From positions 269,495 through 333,494 of the forward strand of contig DATMBG010000058.1 in assembly GCA_035559535.1 (NCBI GenBank): a DNA stretch of 64,000 nt. The letters are read 5' to 3'. Each line of letters begins with the position of its first letter. Positions within the stretch are counted from its first letter, which is position 1. A program made the position numbers and the translations under genes. The DNA comes from Candidatus Limnocylindrales bacterium. Its GTDB lineage: Bacteria; Moduliflexota; Moduliflexia; Moduliflexales; JAUQPW01. Below are positions 8,148 to 15,977 of the stretch, piece by piece. The notes under the pieces are model-generated. The model saw only the letters and a program-made list of their open reading frames with translations. It did no database searches and was not told the origin of the DNA.

Positions 8148-8984
8148 ATGAAAATATTTATAACCGGTGCCGGGGGCATGCTAGGCACAGATTTAATGCG
8201 GGAATTAGGAAAAACTTATGAGGTTTCAGGAGCGAATGCCATAGAATGTGATGTGACGGATTATTACAGAGTCAGTGAGATTATATCTGCTCAGAAGCCC
8301 GATGTGATTATCCATACGGCGGCTTACACAGATGTAGATGGAGCTGAAATCCATCACGAAAGGGCTTTTAAAGTTAACCAGGAAGGAACCCGAAATGTAG
8401 CTTTGGCCGCCAGAGAAGTAGGAGCAAAAATGTTCCATATCAGTACCGATTATGTCTTTGGGGGAGCTAAGAAAATGCCCTATGTAGAAGATGATCCACC
8501 TAATCCATTGGGTATTTATGCTAAATCTAAGCTACAAGGGGAACTTGAGGTTCAAAAACACCTTCAGAATTATTTAATTATCCGAACTGCCTGGCTATAT
8601 GGGAAACATGGTGATAACTTTGTTAGATCTATCCTAAGACTGGCTCAAACCACCGATACCCTTCGGGTTGTAAATGATCAGATTGGATCACCCACTTATA
8701 CTAAAGATCTCTGTTGGGGAATTGAAAAGTTACTGGAAAAGGATATTACAGGAATTATCCATTTAACCAACAGCGGCTCTTGTAGCTGGTACGAGTTTGC
8801 CCTGGCCATTCTCAAATATGCCAACATCTCCAACGCCCAGGTGCTTCCTATCAGTACCAGCCAGTTAAGACGTCCGGCGCCGCGTCCCTATTATTCCGTT
8901 TTAAGTAATGCAAAGTTTAAAATGATAACCGGTTATGAAATGCGACCCTGGGAAGCAGGATTGAAAGAGTATCTGAGCTCTTAA
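8148..8984 (+). CDS. rfbD: dTDP-4-dehydrorhamnose reductase
   Basis: A 278-residue extended SDR of the RmlD/RfbD family, catalysing the last step of dTDP-L-rhamnose synthesis (NADPH reduction of dTDP-4-keto-L-rhamnose) for surface polysaccharide. Visible motifs: GAGGMLG (7-13) for cofactor binding, STDYVF (99-104) and the catalytic Tyr124-x3-Lys128 in GIYAKSK, then RTAWLYG and a typical C-terminal RPxxS region (RRPAPRPYYSVLSN). Length matches the family. rfbA, rfbB and rfbC are not in the window. It is followed by another nucleotide-sugar reductase, suggesting a deoxy-sugar locus, although repeat DNA separates the two. Confidence 0.9.
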   Translation: MKIFITGAGGMLGTDLMRELGKTYEVSGANAIECDVTDYYRVSEIISAQKPDVIIHTAAYTDVDGAEIHHERAFKVNQEGTRNVALAAREVGAKMFHISTDYVFGGAKKMPYVEDDPPNPLGIYAKSKLQGELEVQKHLQNYLIIRTAWLYGKHGDNFVRSILRLAQTTDTLRVVNDQIGSPTYTKDLCWGIEKLLEKDITGIIHLTNSGSCSWYEFALAILKYANISNAQVLPISTSQLRRPAPRPYYSVLSNAKFKMITGYEMRPWEAGLKEYLSS

Positions 8985-9150
8985 ATGGAATTGTCCGTTG
9001 TTTTTTGTTTGTTATCGGTTGTTCGTTGTTTTTGGATGGGAATCACGATTTTAACTATCTGGCTCAGTTCAAAAGATGAACGTTTTAACTGAATGCTCCA
9101 GGAAGGCAAAGGACAACGGTTGATGAACAACGAACAACGGGCAAAGCAAA
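8985..9150. repeat. Inverted GTTGTTCGTTGT word repeat between the sugar reductase genes
   Basis: The left part (about 8990-9033) is rich in CCGTTGTT and GGTTGTTCGTTG words; the right part (about 9112-9142) reads GGACAACGG and GAACAACGAACAACGG, its approximate reverse complement. The arms can fold into a long imperfect hairpin around about 80 nt of loop. The downstream gene starts with TTG immediately after the right arm. Confidence 0.55.
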
Positions 9151-10101
9151 TTGAAAGTTCTTATTACAGGTATTACAGGTTTTGTAGGTGGTTATCTTAC
9201 GGAACTCCTTGCCAGAGAGTCCTATCAAATTTACGGAACTTATCTGGATCCCTTTAATCTTAAAAACTTATCCCCCTCCCAACAAAAGGCTACCTTTTAT
9301 CCATGTGATTTAACCCAGCCGGAGGCTATTGAGGCGGTCGTTAAGGCAGTTCAACCTGACGTAGTTTACCATCTGGCCGGCATGAGCCATGTCCAAAAAT
9401 CCTGGTCTATTCGAGAGACTACCTTAAAGGTCAACCTTTTTGGTGCCTTAAATCTTCTTGAATCCCTCCGGAAATTTGCCCCTTCTGCCAAAACTCTTAT
9501 GGTAAGTTCCAGTGAAGTGTATGGAAATGTCCCTTTGGATCTTCAACCTATTTCTGAAAACGCCCCGCTTCGGCCCTTGACTCCCTATGCTGCCAGTAAA
9601 GCTTCCCTGGAATTGCTTTGCCATCCTTATATTTACGGGGATAAGCTTCACATCGTTATTGTCAGACCTTTTAATCATACGGGTCCACGCCAGGATCCCT
9701 CCTTTGTCTGTTCAGATTTTGCCAGACAAATTGCCGAAATTGAAAAGGGTTTACGAGAACCCAGGATTTATGTTGGCAACTTAGATGCCCGGCGAGATTT
9801 CTCCGATGTTCGTGACGTGGTAAGGGGTTATCAGATGATTATGAAAAAGGGGCAGACCGGTGAGATCTATAATATCGCTTCCGGCAAAGCTTATGCTATC
9901 GGAGAACTTCTGGATATCTTACTCAGTTTAAGTCCGGCTAAAATCCAAATAAGTCCGGATCCCGACCGGGTAAGACCTTCAGATATCCACCTGCTCCTGG
10001 GAGATAACACAAAAGTTCGTCGTCAAATTGGCTGGGAACCCGAAATTCCCATCCAGGATACGCTACGGGATATTTTAAGCTATTGGAGAGAAAGGATTTA
10101 A
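9151..10101 (+). CDS. GDP-mannose 4,6-dehydratase/GDP-6-deoxy-4-keto-mannose reductase family (Rmd-like)
   Basis: A 316-residue NAD(P)-dependent sugar-nucleotide epimerase/reductase with GITGFVGGY (7-15), SSSEVYG (119-125) and the catalytic Tyr146-x3-Lys150 (YAASK). NHTGPRQ and the RRDFSDVRDVV motif are characteristic of the GDP-mannose branch. The length (about 310) fits the reductase Rmd, which makes GDP-D-rhamnose, better than the longer dehydratase Gmd; a separate gmd would then be needed elsewhere. The start codon is TTG and abuts a repeat; no better start was found. With rfbD it points to rhamnose-type sugars in the surface glycan. Confidence 0.78.
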   Translation: MKVLITGITGFVGGYLTELLARESYQIYGTYLDPFNLKNLSPSQQKATFYPCDLTQPEAIEAVVKAVQPDVVYHLAGMSHVQKSWSIRETTLKVNLFGALNLLESLRKFAPSAKTLMVSSSEVYGNVPLDLQPISENAPLRPLTPYAASKASLELLCHPYIYGDKLHIVIVRPFNHTGPRQDPSFVCSDFARQIAEIEKGLREPRIYVGNLDARRDFSDVRDVVRGYQMIMKKGQTGEIYNIASGKAYAIGELLDILLSLSPAKIQISPDPDRVRPSDIHLLLGDNTKVRRQIGWEPEIPIQDTLRDILSYWRERI

Positions 10102-10104
10102 AGG

Positions 10105-10240
10105 GCCTGTGGAAGTATGGGGGTGTAGGAGTGGGGAAGTAGGGGAGTGTGGGAGTTCTATTTCTTATACTTCTACTTTCATACCCCCATACCTCCATAC
10201 TTTCATACCCCCATACTTCCCCACTCCCACACTCTCTTAC
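10105..10240. repeat. CCATACC-type heptad repeat forming a long hairpin
   Basis: The left arm (about 10109-10156) is G-rich (GGAAGTATGGGGGTGTAGGAG..., AGTGTGGGAGT), the right arm (about 10178-10236) is C-rich with repeated CATACCCCCATAC(C/T)TCCATAC words and ends CACTCCCACACTC. The arms are approximate reverse complements. A second copy of the C-rich type lies at 26.8 kb. ORFs across it are repeat translations. Confidence 0.65.
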
Positions 10241-10256
10241 ATAGATCCTTTAAAAA

Positions 10257-12107
10257 ATGCGCCTGGTTCAAAGATTTTATACATTACAGTGTGTCAGGTG
10301 TGATACATTTTGGGATGAGCATCAGACCACTACAGTGTGTCTGAGATGTCGGAATGCTCTGGATGTCAAATATGATTATGACTATATCCGAGACCGGCTT
10401 AACCTCTATTCTCTTAAAAATTCTCCGTTAAGTGCCCTCAAATATATGGATTTTTATCCCATTGAGAACCGTCGCCGGGTGGTTTCTTTGGATGAAGGTG
10501 CTACCCCCCTTCATCGGTCTCAGAATTTATCTAAAGCTCTGGGGTTGAAAAATCTCTATGTGAAAGACGAGGGGGCCAATCCCACAGGAGTATTTAAAGA
10601 TCGAGGCTCAATGGTAGAGTTTACCAAGGCCCTGGAATTAGGAGCTCAGGCTGTTTGTGTGGCTTCCACAGGAAATATGGCGGCTTCTTGTTCTGCTTAT
10701 GCGGCTATTGCAGGTCTTCCTTGTTATGTCTTGGTTCCTGAGGGAACAGCCATTGGTAAGTTATCTCAGACCCTGGCCTATGGCGCTCGGGTGTTACAGG
10801 TTCGGGGGACGTATGGAGATGCCGTGAGATTGACCGAGAAGATGGCCGAAGATCATAAATTTTATCTGGCAGGGGATTATGCCTTTCGGGCCGAAGGACA
10901 AAAATCAATCAGCTATGAAATTATCGAACAACTCTACTGGAAAGCCCCTGACTTTGTCATCGTTCCCATAGGCTGCGGGACTAATCTGGCTGCTATTTGG
11001 AAGGGGTTCGTAGAATTTAAAAAATTAGGATTCATCGATACCCTGCCGAAGTTGATCGGGGTACAACCCGAGGGGTGTTCTACCATTTGTGAGGCCTTTA
11101 AGCGAAACATAGATCGGGCAGTTCTCATAGAAAAACCTAAAACCATTGCCTCGGCCGTAGGCATTGGAGTTCCCCAGGACGATATCAAAGCCTTGAGGGC
11201 CCTGAGAGAATCCAAAGGATACTGCTTAACGGTTACAGATTCTGAAATTTTAGCCTCTCAACAGGAGCTGGCCAAAACGGAATCCATCTTCGTAGAACCT
11301 TCTGCAGCTATTCCTATCGCAGTTCTTCCAACCCTCCTGAAGGAGAAAATTATTCATGAGGAAGACGTGGTCGTCTGTATTGCCACGGGAAATGGCTTAA
11401 AAGACCCCCATGCAGTTCTGAAGATCCTTCCTTCTCCTCCCTCTATAGAGGCTTTGAGCAGCGAAGTAGATAAATTTCTAAAGAACCGTTTGTATGAAAT
11501 TCAGGGAATTAAACTTAAAGATCAAGGAGAGATCCTCTTTCAACAGGTTCCCGAGAAAGACAAGCTCTTGGATCTGGTGGAACAGGAGTTCAAGGTAAAC
11601 TTGAGAAATCCCTATGGAGACCATCTTTATATCCTGGCTCGGGAATTTGAAGAAAAGGGAAAAGCAGTGACACGAACGGATCTACAGAACCTGGTGGAAA
11701 CGGTTCTAAAGAGTACCAGCCCGCATAAATTTCTCAAGGTTTTGGATTATCAGGTTGTTGCGACAAAACATGCCCGTCCCAGGGCCACTGTAACCCTGGA
11801 ATTTGAAGGGAAGCGGACCATTTCAGAGAGCGAAGGGGTGGGTCCTGTGGATGCTGCTATCCAGGCTCTTCGGAAGGCGGTTCAGGAAACCCATGACTTT
11901 GAATGCCACCTGGTGGATTATCAGGTTCATATCGATACCTCAGGGACAGATTCTGCCGTTGAAGTGACCATGACCTTGAAAGATAAAGAAAACAACCAGG
12001 TGGTAGCGGTGGGGACTTCTCCGGATATCATCGTAGCCTCTATCGAAGCCTTCGAGGAAGGTTACAATGTACTTTACGGAAAGAATCAGACCCCGCTGGA
12101 GACTTAA
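10257..12107 (+). CDS. thrC: Threonine synthase fused to a LeuA-type regulatory domain
   Basis: A 616-residue cytosolic protein. Residues 1-400 are a complete PLP-dependent threonine synthase: an N-terminal zinc-ribbon-like CxxC pair (Cys12/15 and Cys28/31), the PLP lysine Lys114 in GVFKDRG, STGNMAAS and the GCGTNLAA phosphate loop. Residues of about 438-490 are helical with a VTRTDLQNLV motif like the accessory subdomain of isopropylmalate, citramalate and homocitrate synthases. Residues of about 492-612 match the LeuA allosteric/dimerisation domain (ATVTLEFEGK, GVGPVDAAIQALRK, GTSPDIIVASIEAFEEGYN). Inference: threonine synthesis here is feedback-controlled through this domain, perhaps by isoleucine or threonine. 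The gene stands alone; the start has no clear Shine-Dalgarno sequence. Confidence 0.9.
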   Translation: MRLVQRFYTLQCVRCDTFWDEHQTTTVCLRCRNALDVKYDYDYIRDRLNLYSLKNSPLSALKYMDFYPIENRRRVVSLDEGATPLHRSQNLSKALGLKNLYVKDEGANPTGVFKDRGSMVEFTKALELGAQAVCVASTGNMAASCSAYAAIAGLPCYVLVPEGTAIGKLSQTLAYGARVLQVRGTYGDAVRLTEKMAEDHKFYLAGDYAFRAEGQKSISYEIIEQLYWKAPDFVIVPIGCGTNLAAIWKGFVEFKKLGFIDTLPKLIGVQPEGCSTICEAFKRNIDRAVLIEKPKTIASAVGIGVPQDDIKALRALRESKGYCLTVTDSEILASQQELAKTESIFVEPSAAIPIAVLPTLLKEKIIHEEDVVVCIATGNGLKDPHAVLKILPSPPSIEALSSEVDKFLKNRLYEIQGIKLKDQGEILFQQVPEKDKLLDLVEQEFKVNLRNPYGDHLYILAREFEEKGKAVTRTDLQNLVETVLKSTSPHKFLKVLDYQVVATKHARPRATVTLEFEGKRTISESEGVGPVDAAIQALRKAVQETHDFECHLVDYQVHIDTSGTDSAVEVTMTLKDKENNQVVAVGTSPDIIVASIEAFEEGYNVLYGKNQTPLET

Positions 12108-12282
12108 ATTGTTTCAAATCAGTACCTTATGGCTCATCTACGCCTGGTACAAATCCTGCTCTATTCAATAAGGTGTACCATAATATGACATTATCGAATA
12201 AGGGAATTGGGAAAATTCTCGAATTTAGTTTTCAAAAACTCGGGGTTATCCAACGCCCGTTCATCCAGAGGAGTTGATGCCT

Positions 12283-12429
12283 ATGATGTACCTGATTGCC
12301 TTAAGTTTAGTGGTAGGGTTTTGTATGGGCCTGGCTTTTTTTGCCCTCTTGAGTATCTCCGAAGGAAGCGATGAGGAAGAGAGTTCCTCTAAGGAGGAGG
12401 GTTATTACCAAAACTTAATCTGTAGGTAA
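12283..12429 (+). CDS. Small single-span membrane protein, 48 aa, unknown
   Basis: A short ORF with a good Shine-Dalgarno AGAGGAG about 10 nt before a double ATG. It encodes one hydrophobic helix (residues 3-25, MMYLIALSLVVGFCMGLAFF...) followed by an acidic, serine-rich tail (SEGSDEEESSS) and a short C-terminus ending YQNLICR. The plan, helix first and acidic tail second, recalls small cytochrome-oxidase assembly proteins such as CcoS, but the match is too weak to name and no oxidase genes are near. It lies in the gap between thrC and the convergent cysQ gene. Confidence 0.5.
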   Translation: MMYLIALSLVVGFCMGLAFFALLSISEGSDEEESSSKEEGYYQNLICR

Positions 12430-12488
12430 AGAAGGAATAGAGAGTAAAAGATTGTGAAGTGTGCGGGAGCAGGGTATCTGCGTCTTCG

Positions 12489-13292
12489 TCATAGCAAACC
12501 CTGAGTTCGTAAAGTCTTCAAAGTCACCGGATGTAAGATTTTATTTCCTGCGCATAAACCCAGGATATGACCTGGATTTTTGTCAGTATAAAGAATAGGA
12601 AGTCCTGCTAAGTCTGTTAAAACCCCTCCGGCTTCCCGGATCAGAAGATCTCCGGCAGCAATATCCCACTCACAGGTGGGCCCCCGTTTAAGATAAATAT
12701 CTACCTCTCCACTGGCTATCAGGGCCGCTTTTAACGAAAGACTGGCCTTTAAAAGGATCGGTTTTGTTTCAAGAACCTGGAGAATCTTTTGATAGATCTT
12801 CTTCCGGAACTGTTCGGGAGTCAGTAATTGTCTGGCCTCTTTTAAGGTTTGTTTAGAACTAACCTGGATGCGCTGATCATTCAGGAAAGCCCCGTCTCCT
12901 CGTGTGGCATAATAAAGCTGTTCAAGGGCCGGAGCATAGATAACGCCGGCCAGGACTTCCCCATGATACGTATAAGCGATGGAGATGGAAAAGTACTTTC
13001 CGCCGGAGATAAATTCCTCGGTTCCATCTATGGGATCTATAATCCAGGTCTCCGGAGAGTCCTTGCCAAGGAAAATTCCTTCTGTCGGGGGGAGTTCTTC
13101 ACTTCGGATTTGATGATTAAAATATCGTCGGATGGTTGAGATAATAACTTCCTGTGCAGCTAGATCAGCTTGAGTGACCGGAGAGTTATCTTCTTTAAAT
13201 CGGATCCTCAGATCGGGACGATTGCGAATTTCGGTGATGATTTTACCGGCAATTAGGGCTGCTTCTCGCGCTACGTTCAGAAATGGATTCAT
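12489..13292 (-). CDS. cysQ: 3'(2'),5'-bisphosphate nucleotidase, inositol monophosphatase family
   Basis: A 267-residue metal-dependent phosphatase. Motifs of the family are complete: the two metal-binding Glu in SEELPP (65-66), DPIDGT (86-91) followed by EEF, and the distal EWDIAAGD with metal Asp210 and a following AGG. The TEEF after DPIDGT is typical of CysQ, which removes the 3'-phosphate of PAP formed in sulfate assimilation. Other inositol-phosphatase-type substrates remain possible. Other sulfate genes are not in the window. A perfect AT-rich palindrome lies 19 bp upstream of the ATG. Confidence 0.87.
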   Translation of the reverse strand: MNPFLNVAREAALIAGKIITEIRNRPDLRIRFKEDNSPVTQADLAAQEVIISTIRRYFNHQIRSEELPPTEGIFLGKDSPETWIIDPIDGTEEFISGGKYFSISIAYTYHGEVLAGVIYAPALEQLYYATRGDGAFLNDQRIQVSSKQTLKEARQLLTPEQFRKKIYQKILQVLETKPILLKASLSLKAALIASGEVDIYLKRGPTCEWDIAAGDLLIREAGGVLTDLAGLPILYTDKNPGHILGLCAGNKILHPVTLKTLRTQGLL

Positions 13293-13310
13293 GCTAATAA
13301 GTAAACGGTC

Positions 13311-13329
13311 GTAAATAATTATTATTTAC
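13311..13329. promoter_or_regulatory. 19-bp AT-rich palindrome upstream of cysQ
   Basis: GTAAATAAT-T-ATTATTTAC is a perfect inverted repeat with one central base, 19-37 bp before the cysQ start. Position and symmetry suit an operator for a dimeric regulator. The remaining gap to dinB (13330-13530) shows no other feature. Confidence 0.4.
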
Positions 13330-13530
13330 CATCATTTCCATGGAAATCGAGATGGGATACAAACCAGAGTTTTAAACTTAAGTTAAACTTTTCCGTTGGT
13401 GACAGCCTGTCGAACCCCGAACGGCAGGGATAACGACCGACCCATTTTAATCAAAAATCACCCTTACAAAGGTTTAGAATCGATTACTTAATATAATTAC
13501 CCGGGGAAGTTTTGTAAAGGAAGGGAGATT

Positions 13531-14592
13531 TCAATCAAAAAGCTGGGGTTGATAAGGATCCTGTAGAGAGATCAGATTGGATACAGAAAGACCGATCCGG
13601 CGAATCTTCTTTCCTTTCAGGTCTATTTTGTTCAGTAACGGCAAGGCGATTTTCAACAATTCTTCTTTTTGTTGTAGCTTTCCAAAAACGGTTCGGCTTC
13701 GGGTCATCTGCCGCTGGTTATCTAAGCGTACCTTCACGGTTACCGTCCTGGCCCAGTAACCTTCTTTTTTGAGATGATCCTCAATATCCTCGGCTAAAGA
13801 AGTCAAAATCTGGTGGATGGAATCCATGGGAATCCGGTTCCCCAGAGTCGTTTCTCGGCTGATCTGCATGTGGCTGCGGGCTGGCATCACCGGACGCAAA
13901 TCAATTCCATTGGCAAAGTCATAGAATTGCAGCCCGAGTTTTCCAAAACGTTCTTTAAGCTGGGTTCGGTCAAAAGCGGCAAGTTGTCCAATGGTGAAGA
14001 TTTTCAAGCTATTCAGTTTCTTTTGAGTAACCGGTCCAACTCCCAGGATACTTTCTACCGGCAGATCTCGCAAAAATTCTTGAACCTGATGGGGTCTGAC
14101 TACGGTCAGTCCATCCGGTTTATGCATTCCCGAGGCCAGCTTGGCAATGAATTTATTGGGTCCGACCCCGGCCGTAGCGGTGAGGTTCAGTCGAGATTTA
14201 ATCTCCTGTTTGATGGCTATGGCAATATCCACGGCATCTTGGGAATTTGCCGTAACATCCAGGTAGGATTCGTCAATGGAAACCGGTTCAATCAGAGCGG
14301 TATACTGGGAGAGGATTTCCATAACCTGTCGAGAAACCTGGCGGTAGTATTCCAGCCGTACAGGCAGAAAGATTCCTTGGGGACAGAGCCTGGTGGCCTG
14401 GGCTAAGGGCATGGCAGAGTGCACACCGAATTTTCGGGCCTCATAGGAGGCTGTGGCGACCGCTCCGTGGCGATGGGGGGCATCCAATCCCATGACTACG
14501 ATGACCGGTTGTCCCTTTAGGGCGGGATTGTCTCTTTGCTCGATGGAGGCGTAGAAAGCATCCATGTCCAAATGGATAATCTTCCGCAGCAT
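13531..14592 (-). CDS. dinB: DNA polymerase IV (Y-family translesion polymerase)
   Basis: A 353-residue Y-family polymerase. The catalytic carboxylates are visible: Asp9 in IIHLDMDAFYASIE and Asp107-Glu108 in EPVSIDESYLDVT. The steric gate Phe/Tyr pair (FY, 13-14), the GVGPNKFIAK fingers/thumb segment and GVGPVTQKKL HhH motif follow. The extreme C-terminus PYQPQLFD contains a QxxLF beta-clamp binding peptide. It performs error-prone bypass of DNA lesions. No LexA-like box was found upstream; instead a strong hairpin repeat separates it from the upstream quinone oxidoreductase gene on the same strand. Confidence 0.95.
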   Translation of the reverse strand: MLRKIIHLDMDAFYASIEQRDNPALKGQPVIVVMGLDAPHRHGAVATASYEARKFGVHSAMPLAQATRLCPQGIFLPVRLEYYRQVSRQVMEILSQYTALIEPVSIDESYLDVTANSQDAVDIAIAIKQEIKSRLNLTATAGVGPNKFIAKLASGMHKPDGLTVVRPHQVQEFLRDLPVESILGVGPVTQKKLNSLKIFTIGQLAAFDRTQLKERFGKLGLQFYDFANGIDLRPVMPARSHMQISRETTLGNRIPMDSIHQILTSLAEDIEDHLKKEGYWARTVTVKVRLDNQRQMTRSRTVFGKLQQKEELLKIALPLLNKIDLKGKKIRRIGLSVSNLISLQDPYQPQLFD

Positions 14593-14598
14593 GGAAGA

Positions 14599-14682
14599 TA
14601 AAGATGCAGAGATGTGGAAATGCGGAGGTTCTTTCTTTCCCTGTTCGGGATCCTCCGCATCCCCTGAATTCCCGCATCTTTA
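14599..14682. repeat. GATGCGG-type repeat hairpin between qor and dinB
   Basis: Two nested perfect stems: TAAAGATGC (14599-14607) with GCATCTTTA (14674-14682), and ATGCGGAGG (14620-14628) with CCTCCGCAT (14652-14660). The arms are built from GATGCGG/GATGTGG words of seven bases. It covers nearly the whole gap between the two co-oriented genes and could attenuate read-through. Confidence 0.6.
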
Positions 14683-14700
14683 TAGCCTCGTGTTTCCTTT

Positions 14701-15666
14701 TTAAGGAATCAACAACAACTTACCCGAGGTTTTACGCCCTTCCAGAGCCTGATGGGCTTTATCTGCTTCCGCAAGGGGATAAGTATGGTCAATCCGAAGC
14801 TTTAACTCTCCGGAAGTAATCCATCGAAAAAGATCGCCAGCCCGCTGCAGAAGCTCTGCTCGATTGGCTGCATAATGGGAGAGAGTAGGTCGGGTTAGAA
14901 AATAAGACCCCTTTGCAAGGATGCGGAGATCCACCGGGGGAACCGGACCGCTGGATTGACCGAAGAGGGCGAGATAACCTCGAGGTTTCAAACAGTTAAG
15001 ACTCTTGTCAAAGGTAGTTTTCCCAACCGAATCATAGACTACTTCAACCCCTTGCCCGTTGGTCAATTTCTTAATCTCTTCTTCAAAATCAGATTGAGTG
15101 TAAAGAATGATGGCGTCGGCACCTGCTTCCTTTGCCAGAGAAGCCTTTTCCTCTGTGGAGACAGTACCGAATACTTTAGCCCCCCGGCGTTTAGCCATCT
15201 GAATAAGAAGTAAGCCAACCCCTCCGGCAGCCGCATGGATCAGCACGGTGTCTCCTGTCTTGAGAGGATACGTGCTATGGGTCAGGTAATGAGCGGTCAT
15301 TCCTTGAAGCATAGCCGCAGCGGCAGATTGGGTACTTAAATTATCCGGCAAGGGAACCAGCTTCCAGGCAGGTACAATGGCATACTCTGCATAAGAACCC
15401 TGCTGCATCGCATAGGCGACCCGATCTCCTACCTTTATTTCTGAAACCCCAGGTCCTACCTCATCGACTACACCGGCCCCTTCCATACCCGGAGTGAAGG
15501 GAAGCTGACCGGGATAGAGACCGGTTCGATGATAGATATCGATATAATTAACCCCTGCGGCTTCGATTTTAACCCGCGCTTCTCCGGGGCCCGGTTTGGG
15601 AGTGGGAACTTCCTCATACTTGAGAGCTTCCGGACCTCCATAACTATGGACTCGAATGGCTTTCAT
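14701..15666 (-). CDS. qor: NADPH:quinone oxidoreductase, zinc-free MDR family
   Basis: A 321-residue medium-chain reductase. The N-terminal GroES-like half ([44 protein letters not shown]) lacks the zinc cysteines of alcohol dehydrogenases, and the Rossmann half has [15 protein letters not shown]. These are the marks of Qor/zeta-crystallin proteins, which reduce quinones and other electrophiles with NADPH in the cytosol. The start ATG at 15666 gives the canonical N-terminus. Nested inverted repeats in the 60 bp upstream may regulate it. Confidence 0.9.
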   Translation of the reverse strand: MKAIRVHSYGGPEALKYEEVPTPKPGPGEARVKIEAAGVNYIDIYHRTGLYPGQLPFTPGMEGAGVVDEVGPGVSEIKVGDRVAYAMQQGSYAEYAIVPAWKLVPLPDNLSTQSAAAAMLQGMTAHYLTHSTYPLKTGDTVLIHAAAGGVGLLLIQMAKRRGAKVFGTVSTEEKASLAKEAGADAIILYTQSDFEEEIKKLTNGQGVEVVYDSVGKTTFDKSLNCLKPRGYLALFGQSSGPVPPVDLRILAKGSYFLTRPTLSHYAANRAELLQRAGDLFRWITSGELKLRIDHTYPLAEADKAHQALEGRKTSGKLLLIP

Positions 15667-15673
15667 AACACTC

Positions 15674-15736
15674 AGGTAACTTAAAACCGTGCAAGACTGC
15701 TCGACCCAGTCTTACCCTGCATAGTTCCAGTTACCT
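15674..15736 (-). promoter_or_regulatory. Structured 5' leader of qor: two nested inverted repeats
   Basis: AGGTAACT (15674-15681) pairs with AGTTACCT (15729-15736), and inside it AAGACTG (15693-15699) pairs with CAGTCTT (15707-15713). The outer stem would hold the RNA leader 7-70 nt upstream of the qor ATG. The rest of the gap to 15977 is AT-rich and shows only a small TATCCC/GGGATA hairpin. Confidence 0.4.
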
Positions 15737-15977
15737 CCTTCCTTTAGCGTTAAGAACTTCTTCCCTACCGAACCAAAAAAAGAGAATTTTTAACGGAATT
15801 TATTTTATCCCTTTATGGGATATTTTATCTTGAATGATTCAGACCATAACCCGAACAGATGAAAGTTTTACCTTTTAACCCTACTCATACTTCCTCAAGT
15901 TGCATCCTTGTAGGCGCTCTGTCAAGGGATATGTACAGAATATCCAGGGCTTCTGGGGTAAGGAACTCTTTAACCCT

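Noticed and set aside
10109-10344. Two short ORFs rich in P/Y/T/H across the CCATACC repeat
   Set aside because: Their peptides (YFHTPIPPYFHTP type) merely translate the heptad array.
12130-12150. TGGCTCATCTACGC as a sigma-54 promoter
   Set aside because: GG and GC are separated by nine, not ten, bases.
13813-14406. 197-codon plus-strand ORF inside dinB
   Set aside because: Antisense shadow of a well-conserved polymerase gene.
14593-14700. LexA-type operator before dinB
   Set aside because: No CTGT-N8-ACAG or GAAC-N4-GTTC; only the repeat hairpin is present.
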